From contig JASKMD010000003.1 in the NCBI GenBank assembly GCA_030144725.1, positions 10,903,447 to 10,967,446 of the forward strand: a stretch of 64,000 nucleotides of DNA, read 5' to 3'. Under the pieces are notes generated by a model. It was not told where the DNA came from. It saw only the letters and a list, made by a program, of their open reading frames with translations, and made no database searches. Every line of letters starts with the position of its first letter. The stretch's first letter is position 1. Shown here in pieces: positions 32,357 to 45,560 of this stretch. Source of the stretch: Haematococcus lacustris (Eukaryota > Chlorophyta > Chlorophyceae > Chlamydomonadales > Haematococcaceae). A program made the translations under genes and the position numbers.

Positions 32357-35300
32357 AGCTATAACCTTAACACCTGTTGCTGCCTCCACAGTTTATGCCA
32401 TATCTTTTCACTGGCTGCATGGAATTATTTCAAATTTGGCTTGCATGGCTCCTGGCCTCCATGCGCGCCTCGGGCGGGCCGGGCTGAGAGTGAGGTCCCT
32501 CGCGCGTCACACTTGTGCGCGTCTCCACCTGTGTACCTCTCTCACACACGGGATACCCCCGTTGAACCCACTTGGGCCGTCCATCCCCGGGCCTCCCGCG
32601 TCGCCATGACACGTGGCAACGTCCCGCAGGCCGGAGCAGCGGGGTTCGACTCGCGCCAGGCGCAGAATAAATAAAAATGCCAGAGCCCTCTCACTCAAGT
32701 GTGACTTTCGAAGCGCCCCGCGCCGGTCCAAGGGCAGTGACGGGGCCCGGGGGTGCCGGCCGGTCACCCGAGGTCACGGCTCGCGCGCGGAGCCAGTCCC
32801 GTGCGCGCCACCCAGCCTGGCACACCCCCACCCACCAAGGGGGGTCACCCACGTAGGTGAACCCCCCCACCCCCTGCTCTGCTCAGCCTGAAACTCGGTG
32901 CGTAGCTCCCTCTCACCTCCCTCATGGCACCGCACCAGGTGTGGCTCACCTCCCCACCCGCCCTGCCCGCCTTGCGCCACCCTCAGCCTGGCTCAGTGCC
33001 CACGCCAAACTTTGGCGGGGCGTAGAAGGCGCGTTTTTGAGTTTTAGGCCACGCGGAGCATACCGCTGGATGCGCCTTGCAAAATGCCGTCGATTGGTGC
33101 AAAAATCAGGCCAAACGGCCAAGTCTAGGGTATCCTAGCCCTGTTCAAAGTTTGGACCTATTGGCTGGGGTCAAGGACTTTGAATGTCACTGGAGTGAGC
33201 TGTAACTCGGTAGGTAGATGCGTTGTAGTACAGGCTACACGACGCAACTTGTTTCACAGCCATCCGCCAAGTGGTTGCAAAGTTATGGGGGGGAGAGCGG
33301 AGCATGTCAGGTGTGGGTCACCTGGGGTGAGGCCCCTGGGTGCACTGGTGCAAGGCTGAGGTGTGGTGGTGACTAGTTGGAGCCAAAGGGCGAGCCCAGG
33401 AATGTGTTAGGGAAGTGACCCTAACGTGTAAGGGTGGCAACCCTAACACCCCAGGGTTAGGGTGAGGAGGCTAACACCCTTGGGTGAGGGTGAGCTCACC
33501 CTAACACCCCAGGGTGAAGGGCCAACCCTGCAGCCTGGGGGCTCCACCCAAACCGTTGCAACGTTGGGCTAGGGTCTAGGGCTTAAGGGTAGGGTTAGGG
33601 TTAGGGTTGGGGGCTTGGGTGTGGAGGTGGGTTTAGGGTCAGCAACCTAACACCTCAGGGTTTAGCTATAACCTTAACACCTGTTGCTGCCTCCACAGTT
33701 TATGCCATATCTTTTCACTGGCTGCATGGAATTATTTCAAATTTGGCTTGCATGGCTCCTGGCCTCCATGCGCGCCTCGGGCGGGCCGGGCTGAGAGTGA
33801 GGTCCCTCGCGCGTCACACTTGTGCGCGTCTCCACCTGTGTACCTCTCTCACACACGGGATACCCCCGTTGAACCCACTTGGGCCGTCCATCCCCGGGCC
33901 TCCCGCGTCGCCATGACACGTGGCAACGTCCCGCAGGCCGGAGCAGCGGGGTTCGACTCGCGCCAGGCGCAGAATAAATAAAAATGCCAGAGCCCTCTCA
34001 CTCAAGTGTGACTTTCGAAGCGCCCCGCGCCGGTCCAAGGGCAGTGACGGGGCCCGGGGGTGCCGGCCGGTCACCCGAGGTCACGGCTCGCGCGCGGAGC
34101 CAGTCCCGTGCGCGCCACCCAGCCTGGCACACCCCCACCCACCAAGGGGGGTCACCCACGTAGGTGAACCCCCCCACCCCCTGCTCTGCTCAGCCTGAAA
34201 CTCGGTGCGTAGCTCCCTCTCACCTCCCTCATGGCACCGCACCAGGTGTGGCTCACCTCCCCACCCGCCCTGCCCGCCTTGCGCCACCCTCAGCCTGGCT
34301 CAGTGCCCACGCCAAACTTTGGCGGGGCGTAGAAGGCGCGTTTTTGAGTTTTAGGCCACGCGGAGCATACCGCTGGATGCGCCTTGCAAAATGCCGTCGA
34401 TTGGTGCAAAAATCAGGCCAAACGGCCAAGTCTAGGGTATCCTAGCCCTGTTCAAAGTTTGGACCTATTGGCTGGGGTCAAGGACTTTGAATGTCACTGG
34501 AGTGAGCTGTAACTCGGTAGGTAGATGCGTTGTAGTACAGGCTACACGACGCAACTTGTTTCACAGCCATCCGCCAAGTGGTTGCAAAGTTATGGGGGGG
34601 AGAGCGGAGCATGTCAGGTGTGGGTCACCTGGGGTGAGGCCCCTGGGTGCACTGGTGCAAGGCTGAGGTGTGGTGGTGACTAGTTGGAGCCAAAGGGCGA
34701 GCCCAGGAATGTGTTAGGGAAGTGACCCTAACGTGTAAGGGTGGCAACCCTAACACCCCAGGGTTAGGGTGAGGAGGCTAACACCCTTGGGTGAGGGTGA
34801 GCTCACCCTAACACCCCAGGGTGAAGGGCCAACCCTGCAGCCTGGGGGCTCCACCCAAACCGTTGCAACGTTGGGCTAGGGTCTAGGGCTTAAGGGTAGG
34901 GTTAGGGTTAGGGTTGGGGGCTTGGGTGTGGAGGTGGGTTTAGGGTCAGCAACCTAACACCTCAGGGTTTAGCTATAACCTTAACACCTGTTGCTGCCTC
35001 CACAGTTTATGCCATATCTTTTCACTGGCTGCATGGAATTATTTCAAATTTGGCTTGCATGGCTCCTGGCCTCCATGCGCGCCTCGGGCGGGCCGGGCTG
35101 AGAGTGAGGTCCCTCGCGCGTCACACTTGTGCGCGTCTCCACCTGTGTACCTCTCTCACACACGGGATACCCCCGTTGAACCCACTTGGGCCGTCCATCC
35201 CCGGGCCTCCCGCGTCGCCATGACACGTGGCAACGTCCCGCAGGCCGGAGCAGCGGGGTTCGACTCGCGCCAGGCGCAGAATAAATAAAAATGCCAGAGC

Positions 35301-38300
35301 CCTCTCACTCAAGTGTGACTTTCGAAGCGCCCCGCGCCGGTCCAAGGGCAGTGACGGGGCCCGGGGGTGCCGGCCGGTCACCCGAGGTCACGGCTCGCGC
35401 GCGGAGCCAGTCCCGTGCGCGCCACCCAGCCTGGCACACCCCCACCCACCAAGGGGGGTCACCCACGTAGGTGAACCCCCCCACCCCCTGCTCTGCTCAG
35501 CCTGAAACTCGGTGCGTAGCTCCCTCTCACCTCCCTCATGGCACCGCACCAGGTGTGGCTCACCTCCCCACCCGCCCTGCCCGCCTTGCGCCACCCTCAG
35601 CCTGGCTCAGTGCCCACGCCAAACTTTGGCGGGGCGTAGAAGGCGCGTTTTTGAGTTTTAGGCCACGCGGAGCATACCGCTGGATGCGCCTTGCAAAATG
35701 CCGTCGATTGGTGCAAAAATCAGGCCAAACGGCCAAGTCTAGGGTATCCTAGCCCTGTTCAAAGTTTGGACCTATTGGCTGGGGTCAAGGACTTTGAATG
35801 TCACTGGAGTGAGCTGTAACTCGGTAGGTAGATGCGTTGTAGTACAGGCTACACGACGCAACTTGTTTCACAGCCATCCGCCAAGTGGTTGCAAAGTTAT
35901 GGGGGGGAGAGCGGAGCATGTCAGGTGTGGGTCACCTGGGGTGAGGCCCCTGGGTGCACTGGTGCAAGGCTGAGGTGTGGTGGTGACTAGTTGGAGCCAA
36001 AGGGCGAGCCCAGGAATGTGTTAGGGAAGTGACCCTAACGTGTAAGGGTGGCAACCCTAACACCCCAGGGTTAGGGTGAGGAGGCTAACACCCTTGGGTG
36101 AGGGTGAGCTCACCCTAACACCCCAGGGTGAAGGGCCAACCCTGCAGCCTGGGGGCTCCACCCAAACCGTTGCAACGTTGGGCTAGGGTCTAGGGCTTAA
36201 GGGTAGGGTTAGGGTTAGGGTTGGGGGCTTGGGTGTGGAGGTGGGTTTAGGGTCAGCAACCTAACACCTCAGGGTTTAGCTATAACCTTAACACCTGTTG
36301 CTGCCTCCACAGTTTATGCCATATCTTTTCACTGGCTGCATGGAATTATTTCAAATTTGGCTTGCATGGCTCCTGGCCTCCATGCGCGCCTCGGGCGGGC
36401 CGGGCTGAGAGTGAGGTCCCTCGCGCGTCACACTTGTGCGCGTCTCCACCTGTGTACCTCTCTCACACACGGGATACCCCCGTTGAACCCACTTGGGCCG
36501 TCCATCCCCGGGCCTCCCGCGTCGCCATGACACGTGGCAACGTCCCGCAGGCCGGAGCAGCGGGGTTCGACTCGCGCCAGGCGCAGAATAAATAAAAATG
36601 CCAGAGCCCTCTCACTCAAGTGTGACTTTCGAAGCGCCCCGCGCCGGTCCAAGGGCAGTGACGGGGCCCGGGGGTGCCGGCCGGTCACCCGAGGTCACGG
36701 CTCGCGCGCGGAGCCAGTCCCGTGCGCGCCACCCAGCCTGGCACACCCCCACCCACCAAGGGGGGTCACCCACGTAGGTGAACCCCCCCACCCCCTGCTC
36801 TGCTCAGCCTGAAACTCGGTGCGTAGCTCCCTCTCACCTCCCTCATGGCACCGCACCAGGTGTGGCTCACCTCCCCACCCGCCCTGCCCGCCTTGCGCCA
36901 CCCTCAGCCTGGCTCAGTGCCCACGCCAAACTTTGGCGGGGCGTAGAAGGCGCGTTTTTGAGTTTTAGGCCACGCGGAGCATACCGCTGGATGCGCCTTG
37001 CAAAATGCCGTCGATTGGTGCAAAAATCAGGCCAAACGGCCAAGTCTAGGGTATCCTAGCCCTGTTCAAAGTTTGGACCTATTGGCTGGGGTCAAGGACT
37101 TTGAATGTCACTGGAGTGAGCTGTAACTCGGTAGGTAGATGCGTTGTAGTACAGGCTACACGACGCAACTTGTTTCACAGCCATCCGCCAAGTGGTTGCA
37201 AAGTTATGGGGGGGAGAGCGGAGCATGTCAGGTGTGGGTCACCTGGGGTGAGGCCCCTGGGTGCACTGGTGCAAGGCTGAGGTGTGGTGGTGACTAGTTG
37301 GAGCCAAAGGGCGAGCCCAGGAATGTGTTAGGGAAGTGACCCTAACGTGTAAGGGTGGCAACCCTAACACCCCAGGGTTAGGGTGAGGAGGCTAACACCC
37401 TTGGGTGAGGGTGAGCTCACCCTAACACCCCAGGGTGAAGGGCCAACCCTGCAGCCTGGGGGCTCCACCCAAACCGTTGCAACGTTGGGCTAGGGTCTAG
37501 GGCTTAAGGGTAGGGTTAGGGTTAGGGTTGGGGGCTTGGGTGTGGAGGTGGGTTTAGGGTCAGCAACCTAACACCTCAGGGTTTAGCTATAACCTTAACA
37601 CCTGTTGCTGCCTCCACAGTTTATGCCATATCTTTTCACTGGCTGCATGGAATTATTTCAAATTTGGCTTGCATGGCTCCTGGCCTCCATGCGCGCCTCG
37701 GGCGGGCCGGGCTGAGAGTGAGGTCCCTCGCGCGTCACACTTGTGCGCGTCTCCACCTGTGTACCTCTCTCACACACGGGATACCCCCGTTGAACCCACT
37801 TGGGCCGTCCATCCCCGGGCCTCCCGCGTCGCCATGACACGTGGCAACGTCCCGCAGGCCGGAGCAGCGGGGTTCGACTCGCGCCAGGCGCAGAATAAAT
37901 AAAAATGCCAGAGCCCTCTCACTCAAGTGTGACTTTCGAAGCGCCCCGCGCCGGTCCAAGGGCAGTGACGGGGCCCGGGGGTGCCGGCCGGTCACCCGAG
38001 GTCACGGCTCGCGCGCGGAGCCAGTCCCGTGCGCGCCACCCAGCCTGGCACACCCCCACCCACCAAGGGGGGTCACCCACGTAGGTGAACCCCCCCACCC
38101 CCTGCTCTGCTCAGCCTGAAACTCGGTGCGTAGCTCCCTCTCACCTCCCTCATGGCACCGCACCAGGTGTGGCTCACCTCCCCACCCGCCCTGCCCGCCT
38201 TGCGCCACCCTCAGCCTGGCTCAGTGCCCACGCCAAACTTTGGCGGGGCGTAGAAGGCGCGTTTTTGAGTTTTAGGCCACGCGGAGCATACCGCTGGATG

Positions 38301-41300
38301 CGCCTTGCAAAATGCCGTCGATTGGTGCAAAAATCAGGCCAAACGGCCAAGTCTAGGGTATCCTAGCCCTGTTCAAAGTTTGGACCTATTGGCTGGGGTC
38401 AAGGACTTTGAATGTCACTGGAGTGAGCTGTAACTCGGTAGGTAGATGCGTTGTAGTACAGGCTACACGACGCAACTTGTTTCACAGCCATCCGCCAAGT
38501 GGTTGCAAAGTTATGGGGGGGAGAGCGGAGCATGTCAGGTGTGGGTCACCTGGGGTGAGGCCCCTGGGTGCACTGGTGCAAGGCTGAGGTGTGGTGGTGA
38601 CTAGTTGGAGCCAAAGGGCGAGCCCAGGAATGTGTTAGGGAAGTGACCCTAACGTGTAAGGGTGGCAACCCTAACACCCCAGGGTTAGGGTGAGGAGGCT
38701 AACACCCTTGGGTGAGGGTGAGCTCACCCTAACACCCCAGGGTGAAGGGCCAACCCTGCAGCCTGGGGGCTCCACCCAAACCGTTGCAACGTTGGGCTAG
38801 GGTCTAGGGCTTAAGGGTAGGGTTAGGGTTAGGGTTGGGGGCTTGGGTGTGGAGGTGGGTTTAGGGTCAGCAACCTAACACCTCAGGGTTTAGCTATAAC
38901 CTTAACACCTGTTGCTGCCTCCACAGTTTATGCCATATCTTTTCACTGGCTGCATGGAATTATTTCAAATTTGGCTTGCATGGCTCCTGGCCTCCATGCG
39001 CGCCTCGGGCGGGCCGGGCTGAGAGTGAGGTCCCTCGCGCGTCACACTTGTGCGCGTCTCCACCTGTGTACCTCTCTCACACACGGGATACCCCCGTTGA
39101 ACCCACTTGGGCCGTCCATCCCCGGGCCTCCCGCGTCGCCATGACACGTGGCAACGTCCCGCAGGCCGGAGCAGCGGGGTTCGACTCGCGCCAGGCGCAG
39201 AATAAATAAAAATGCCAGAGCCCTCTCACTCAAGTGTGACTTTCGAAGCGCCCCGCGCCGGTCCAAGGGCAGTGACGGGGCCCGGGGGTGCCGGCCGGTC
39301 ACCCGAGGTCACGGCTCGCGCGCGGAGCCAGTCCCGTGCGCGCCACCCAGCCTGGCACACCCCCACCCACCAAGGGGGGTCACCCACGTAGGTGAACCCC
39401 CCCACCCCCTGCTCTGCTCAGCCTGAAACTCGGTGCGTAGCTCCCTCTCACCTCCCTCATGGCACCGCACCAGGTGTGGCTCACCTCCCCACCCGCCCTG
39501 CCCGCCTTGCGCCACCCTCAGCCTGGCTCAGTGCCCACGCCAAACTTTGGCGGGGCGTAGAAGGCGCGTTTTTGAGTTTTAGGCCACGCGGAGCATACCG
39601 CTGGATGCGCCTTGCAAAATGCCGTCGATTGGTGCAAAAATCAGGCCAAACGGCCAAGTCTAGGGTATCCTAGCCCTGTTCAAAGTTTGGACCTATTGGC
39701 TGGGGTCAAGGACTTTGAATGTCACTGGAGTGAGCTGTAACTCGGTAGGTAGATGCGTTGTAGTACAGGCTACACGACGCAACTTGTTTCACAGCCATCC
39801 GCCAAGTGGTTGCAAAGTTATGGGGGGGAGAGCGGAGCATGTCAGGTGTGGGTCACCTGGGGTGAGGCCCCTGGGTGCACTGGTGCAAGGCTGAGGTGTG
39901 GTGGTGACTAGTTGGAGCCAAAGGGCGAGCCCAGGAATGTGTTAGGGAAGTGACCCTAACGTGTAAGGGTGGCAACCCTAACACCCCAGGGTTAGGGTGA
40001 GGAGGCTAACACCCTTGGGTGAGGGTGAGCTCACCCTAACACCCCAGGGTGAAGGGCCAACCCTGCAGCCTGGGGGCTCCACCCAAACCGTTGCAACGTT
40101 GGGCTAGGGTCTAGGGCTTAAGGGTAGGGTTAGGGTTAGGGTTGGGGGCTTGGGTGTGGAGGTGGGTTTAGGGTCAGCAACCTAACACCTCAGGGTTTAG
40201 CTATAACCTTAACACCTGTTGCTGCCTCCACAGTTTATGCCATATCTTTTCACTGGCTGCATGGAATTATTTCAAATTTGGCTTGCATGGCTCCTGGCCT
40301 CCATGCGCGCCTCGGGCGGGCCGGGCTGAGAGTGAGGTCCCTCGCGCGTCACACTTGTGCGCGTCTCCACCTGTGTACCTCTCTCACACACGGGATACCC
40401 CCGTTGAACCCACTTGGGCCGTCCATCCCCGGGCCTCCCGCGTCGCCATGACACGTGGCAACGTCCCGCAGGCCGGAGCAGCGGGGTTCGACTCGCGCCA
40501 GGCGCAGAATAAATAAAAATGCCAGAGCCCTCTCACTCAAGTGTGACTTTCGAAGCGCCCCGCGCCGGTCCAAGGGCAGTGACGGGGCCCGGGGGTGCCG
40601 GCCGGTCACCCGAGGTCACGGCTCGCGCGCGGAGCCAGTCCCGTGCGCGCCACCCAGCCTGGCACACCCCCACCCACCAAGGGGGGTCACCCACGTAGGT
40701 GAACCCCCCCACCCCCTGCTCTGCTCAGCCTGAAACTCGGTGCGTAGCTCCCTCTCACCTCCCTCATGGCACCGCACCAGGTGTGGCTCACCTCCCCACC
40801 CGCCCTGCCCGCCTTGCGCCACCCTCAGCCTGGCTCAGTGCCCACGCCAAACTTTGGCGGGGCGTAGAAGGCGCGTTTTTGAGTTTTAGGCCACGCGGAG
40901 CATACCGCTGGATGCGCCTTGCAAAATGCCGTCGATTGGTGCAAAAATCAGGCCAAACGGCCAAGTCTAGGGTATCCTAGCCCTGTTCAAAGTTTGGACC
41001 TATTGGCTGGGGTCAAGGACTTTGAATGTCACTGGAGTGAGCTGTAACTCGGTAGGTAGATGCGTTGTAGTACAGGCTACACGACGCAACTTGTTTCACA
41101 GCCATCCGCCAAGTGGTTGCAAAGTTATGGGGGGGAGAGCGGAGCATGTCAGGTGTGGGTCACCTGGGGTGAGGCCCCTGGGTGCACTGGTGCAAGGCTG
41201 AGGTGTGGTGGTGACTAGTTGGAGCCAAAGGGCGAGCCCAGGAATGTGTTAGGGAAGTGACCCTAACGTGTAAGGGTGGCAACCCTAACACCCCAGGGTT

Positions 41301-43206
41301 AGGGTGAGGAGGCTAACACCCTTGGGTGAGGGTGAGCTCACCCTAACACCCCAGGGTGAAGGGCCAACCCTGCAGCCTGGGGGCTCCACCCAAACCGTTG
41401 CAACGTTGGGCTAGGGTCTAGGGCTTAAGGGTAGGGTTAGGGTTAGGGTTGGGGGCTTGGGTGTGGAGGTGGGTTTAGGGTCAGCAACCTAACACCTCAG
41501 GGTTTAGCTATAACCTTAACACCTGTTGCTGCCTCCACAGTTTATGCCATATCTTTTCACTGGCTGCATGGAATTATTTCAAATTTGGCTTGCATGGCTC
41601 CTGGCCTCCATGCGCGCCTCGGGCGGGCCGGGCTGAGAGTGAGGTCCCTCGCGCGTCACACTTGTGCGCGTCTCCACCTGTGTACCTCTCTCACACACGG
41701 GATACCCCCGTTGAACCCACTTGGGCCGTCCATCCCCGGGCCTCCCGCGTCGCCATGACACGTGGCAACGTCCCGCAGGCCGGAGCAGCGGGGTTCGACT
41801 CGCGCCAGGCGCAGAATAAATAAAAATGCCAGAGCCCTCTCACTCAAGTGTGACTTTCGAAGCGCCCCGCGCCGGTCCAAGGGCAGTGACGGGGCCCGGG
41901 GGTGCCGGCCGGTCACCCGAGGTCACGGCTCGCGCGCGGAGCCAGTCCCGTGCGCGCCACCCAGCCTGGCACACCCCCACCCACCAAGGGGGGTCACCCA
42001 CGTAGGTGAACCCCCCCACCCCCTGCTCTGCTCAGCCTGAAACTCGGTGCGTAGCTCCCTCTCACCTCCCTCATGGCACCGCACCAGGTGTGGCTCACCT
42101 CCCCACCCGCCCTGCCCGCCTTGCGCCACCCTCAGCCTGGCTCAGTGCCCACGCCAAACTTTGGCGGGGCGTAGAAGGCGCGTTTTTGAGTTTTAGGCCA
42201 CGCGGAGCATACCGCTGGATGCGCCTTGCAAAATGCCGTCGATTGGTGCAAAAATCAGGCCAAACGGCCAAGTCTAGGGTATCCTAGCCCTGTTCAAAGT
42301 TTGGACCTATTGGCTGGGGTCAAGGACTTTGAATGTCACTGGAGTGAGCTGTAACTCGGTAGGTAGATGCGTTGTAGTACAGGCTACACGACGCAACTTG
42401 TTTCACAGCCATCCGCCAAGTGGTTGCAAAGTTATGGGGGGGAGAGCGGAGCATGTCAGGTGTGGGTCACCTGGGGTGAGGCCCCTGGGTGCACTGGTGC
42501 AAGGCTGAGGTGTGGTGGTGACTAGTTGGAGCCAAAGGGCGAGCCCAGGAATGTGTTAGGGAAGTGACCCTAACGTGTAAGGGTGGCAACCCTAACACCC
42601 CAGGGTTAGGGTGAGGAGGCTAACACCCTTGGGTGAGGGTGAGCTCACCCTAACACCCCAGGGTGAAGGGCCAACCCTGCAGCCTGGGGGCTCCACCCAA
42701 ACCGTTGCAACGTTGGGCTAGGGTCTAGGGCTTAAGGGTAGGGTTAGGGTTAGGGTTGGGGGCTTGGGTGTGGAGGTGGGTTTAGGGTCAGCAACCTAAC
42801 ACCTCAGGGTTTAGCTATAACCTTAACACCTGTTGCTGCCTCCACAGTTTATGCCATATCTTTTCACTGGCTGCATGGAATTATTTCAAATTTGGCTTGC
42901 ATGGCTCCTGGCCTCCATGCGCGCCTCGGGCGGGCCGGGCTGAGAGTGAGGTCCCTCGCGCGTCACACTTGTGCGCGTCTCCACCTGTGTACCTCTCTCA
43001 CACACGGGATACCCCCGTTGAACCCACTTGGGCCGTCCATCCCCGGGCCTCCCGCGTCGCCATGACACGTGGCAACGTCCCGCAGGCCGGAGCAGCGGGG
43101 TTCGACTCGCGCCAGGCGCAGAATAAATAAAAATGCCAGAGCCCTCTCACTCAAGTGTGACTTTCGAAGCGCCCCGCGCCGGTCCAAGGGCAGTGACGGG
43201 GCCCGG
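32357..43206 (+). repeat. array units 3-10 plus partial 11: homogenised mosaic units
   Basis: Eight consecutive 1307-bp units and a 394-bp partial unit appear identical at every diagnostic site I compared. The consensus looks mosaic: its 5' part resembles unit 1, its middle (CTGCTCTGCTCAG, CTTGCGCCACCCTCAG) resembles the solo unit at 10963, and its 3' part resembles unit 2. One recombinant unit seems to have been amplified recently. Confidence 0.85.
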
Positions 43207-43706
43207 NNNNNNNNNNNNNNNNNNNNNNNNNNNNNNNNNNNNNNNNNNNNNNNNNNNNNNNNNNNNNNNNNNNNNNNNNNNNNNNNNNNNNNNNNNNNNN
43301 NNNNNNNNNNNNNNNNNNNNNNNNNNNNNNNNNNNNNNNNNNNNNNNNNNNNNNNNNNNNNNNNNNNNNNNNNNNNNNNNNNNNNNNNNNNNNNNNNNNN
43401 NNNNNNNNNNNNNNNNNNNNNNNNNNNNNNNNNNNNNNNNNNNNNNNNNNNNNNNNNNNNNNNNNNNNNNNNNNNNNNNNNNNNNNNNNNNNNNNNNNNN
43501 NNNNNNNNNNNNNNNNNNNNNNNNNNNNNNNNNNNNNNNNNNNNNNNNNNNNNNNNNNNNNNNNNNNNNNNNNNNNNNNNNNNNNNNNNNNNNNNNNNNN
43601 NNNNNNNNNNNNNNNNNNNNNNNNNNNNNNNNNNNNNNNNNNNNNNNNNNNNNNNNNNNNNNNNNNNNNNNNNNNNNNNNNNNNNNNNNNNNNNNNNNNN
43701 NNNNNN
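43207..43706. other. assembly gap of exactly 500 N
   Basis: A round-number run of N typical of scaffolding; its true size is unknown. It separates the subtelomeric array from a pure pentanucleotide block, so both flanks are unassemblable repeats. ORFs drawn across it are artefacts. Confidence 0.99.
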
Positions 43707-45560
43707 GCCCCGCCCCGCCCCGCCCCGCCCCGCCCCGCCCCGCCCCGCCCCGCCCCGCCCCGCCCCGCCCCGCCCCGCCCCGCCCCGCCCCGCCCCGCCC
43801 CGCCCCGCCCCGCCCCGCCCCGCCCCGCCCCGCCCCGCCCCGCCCCGCCCCGCCCCGCCCCGCCCCGCCCCGCCCCGCCCCGCCCCGCCCCGCCCCGCCC
43901 CGCCCCGCCCCGCCCCGCCCCGCCCCGCCCCGCCCCGCCCCGCCCCGCCCCGCCCCGCCCCGCCCCGCCCCGCCCCGCCCCGCCCCGCCCCGCCCCGCCC
44001 CGCCCCGCCCCGCCCCGCCCCGCCCCGCCCCGCCCCGCCCCGCCCCGCCCCGCCCCGCCCCGCCCCGCCCCGCCCCGCCCCGCCCCGCCCCGCCCCGCCC
44101 CGCCCCGCCCCGCCCCGCCCCGCCCCGCCCCGCCCCGCCCCGCCCCGCCCCGCCCCGCCCCGCCCCGCCCCGCCCCGCCCCGCCCCGCCCCGCCCCGCCC
44201 CGCCCCGCCCCGCCCCGCCCCGCCCCGCCCCGCCCCGCCCCGCCCCGCCCCGCCCCGCCCCGCCCCGCCCCGCCCCGCCCCGCCCCGCCCCGCCCCGCCC
44301 CGCCCCGCCCCGCCCCGCCCCGCCCCGCCCCGCCCCGCCCCGCCCCGCCCCGCCCCGCCCCGCCCCGCCCCGCCCCGCCCCGCCCCGCCCCGCCCCGCCC
44401 CGCCCCGCCCCGCCCCGCCCCGCCCCGCCCCGCCCCGCCCCGCCCCGCCCCGCCCCGCCCCGCCCCGCCCCGCCCCGCCCCGCCCCGCCCCGCCCCGCCC
44501 CGCCCCGCCCCGCCCCGCCCCGCCCCGCCCCGCCCCGCCCCGCCCCGCCCCGCCCCGCCCCGCCCCGCCCCGCCCCGCCCCGCCCCGCCCCGCCCCGCCC
44601 CGCCCCGCCCCGCCCCGCCCCGCCCCGCCCCGCCCCGCCCCGCCCCGCCCCGCCCCGCCCCGCCCCGCCCCGCCCCGCCCCGCCCCGCCCCGCCCCGCCC
44701 CGCCCCGCCCCGCCCCGCCCCGCCCCGCCCCGCCCCGCCCCGCCCCGCCCCGCCCCGCCCCGCCCCGCCCCGCCCCGCCCCGCCCCGCCCCGCCCCGCCC
44801 CGCCCCGCCCCGCCCCGCCCCGCCCCGCCCCGCCCCGCCCCGCCCCGCCCCGCCCCGCCCCGCCCCGCCCCGCCCCGCCCCGCCCCGCCCCGCCCCGCCC
44901 CGCCCCGCCCCGCCCCGCCCCGCCCCGCCCCGCCCCGCCCCGCCCCGCCCCGCCCCGCCCCGCCCCGCCCCGCCCCGCCCCGCCCCGCCCCGCCCCGCCC
45001 CGCCCCGCCCCGCCCCGCCCCGCCCCGCCCCGCCCCGCCCCGCCCCGCCCCGCCCCGCCCCGCCCCGCCCCGCCCCGCCCCGCCCCGCCCCGCCCCGCCC
45101 CGCCCCGCCCCGCCCCGCCCCGCCCCGCCCCGCCCCGCCCCGCCCCGCCCCGCCCCGCCCCGCCCCGCCCCGCCCCGCCCCGCCCCGCCCCGCCCCGCCC
45201 CGCCCCGCCCCGCCCCGCCCCGCCCCGCCCCGCCCCGCCCCGCCCCGCCCCGCCCCGCCCCGCCCCGCCCCGCCCCGCCCCGCCCCGCCCCGCCCCGCCC
45301 CGCCCCGCCCCGCCCCGCCCCGCCCCGCCCCGCCCCGCCCCGCCCCGCCCCGCCCCGCCCCGCCCCGCCCCGCCCCGCCCCGCCCCGCCCCGCCCCGCCC
45401 CGCCCCGCCCCGCCCCGCCCCGCCCCGCCCCGCCCCGCCCCGCCCCGCCCCGCCCCGCCCCGCCCCGCCCCGCCCCGCCCCGCCCCGCCCCGCCCCGCCC
45501 CGCCCCGCCCCGCCCCGCCCCGCCCCGCCCCGCCCCGCCCCGCCCCGCCCCGCCCCGCCC
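43707..45560. repeat. pure (GCCCC)n pentanucleotide block, 1.85 kb
   Basis: About 370 uninterrupted GCCCC units run from the gap edge. The minus strand is (GGGGC)n, which can form G-quadruplexes. Because five is not a multiple of three, all frames are stop-free and encode PRPAP repeats. Confidence 0.98.

Larger units (their letters stand above)
29742..43206 (+). repeat. tandem array of 1307-bp subtelomeric units (10 full + 1 partial)
   Basis: Units begin AGCTATAACCTTAACACC at 29742, 31049, 32357, 33664, 34971, 36278, 37585, 38892, 40199, 41506 and 42813. The period is 1307 bp, with one unit of 1308. The array is cut at 43206 by the N gap. Each unit has a GC-rich 5' two thirds and a 3' part with dispersed telomere-like motifs in both orientations, including the perfect palindrome GGGTGAGCTCACCC. 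A pol III B-box-like GGTTCGACTCG is followed by A-rich AATAAATAAAAATG about 290 bp into each unit. No protein-coding gene is supported; small ORFs are duplicated passively. Confidence 0.97.

Noticed and set aside
29742..43206. Small ORFs repeated in every 1307-bp unit as candidate genes
   Set aside because: They overlap on both strands, change frame between unit variants and have low-complexity RP-rich products.
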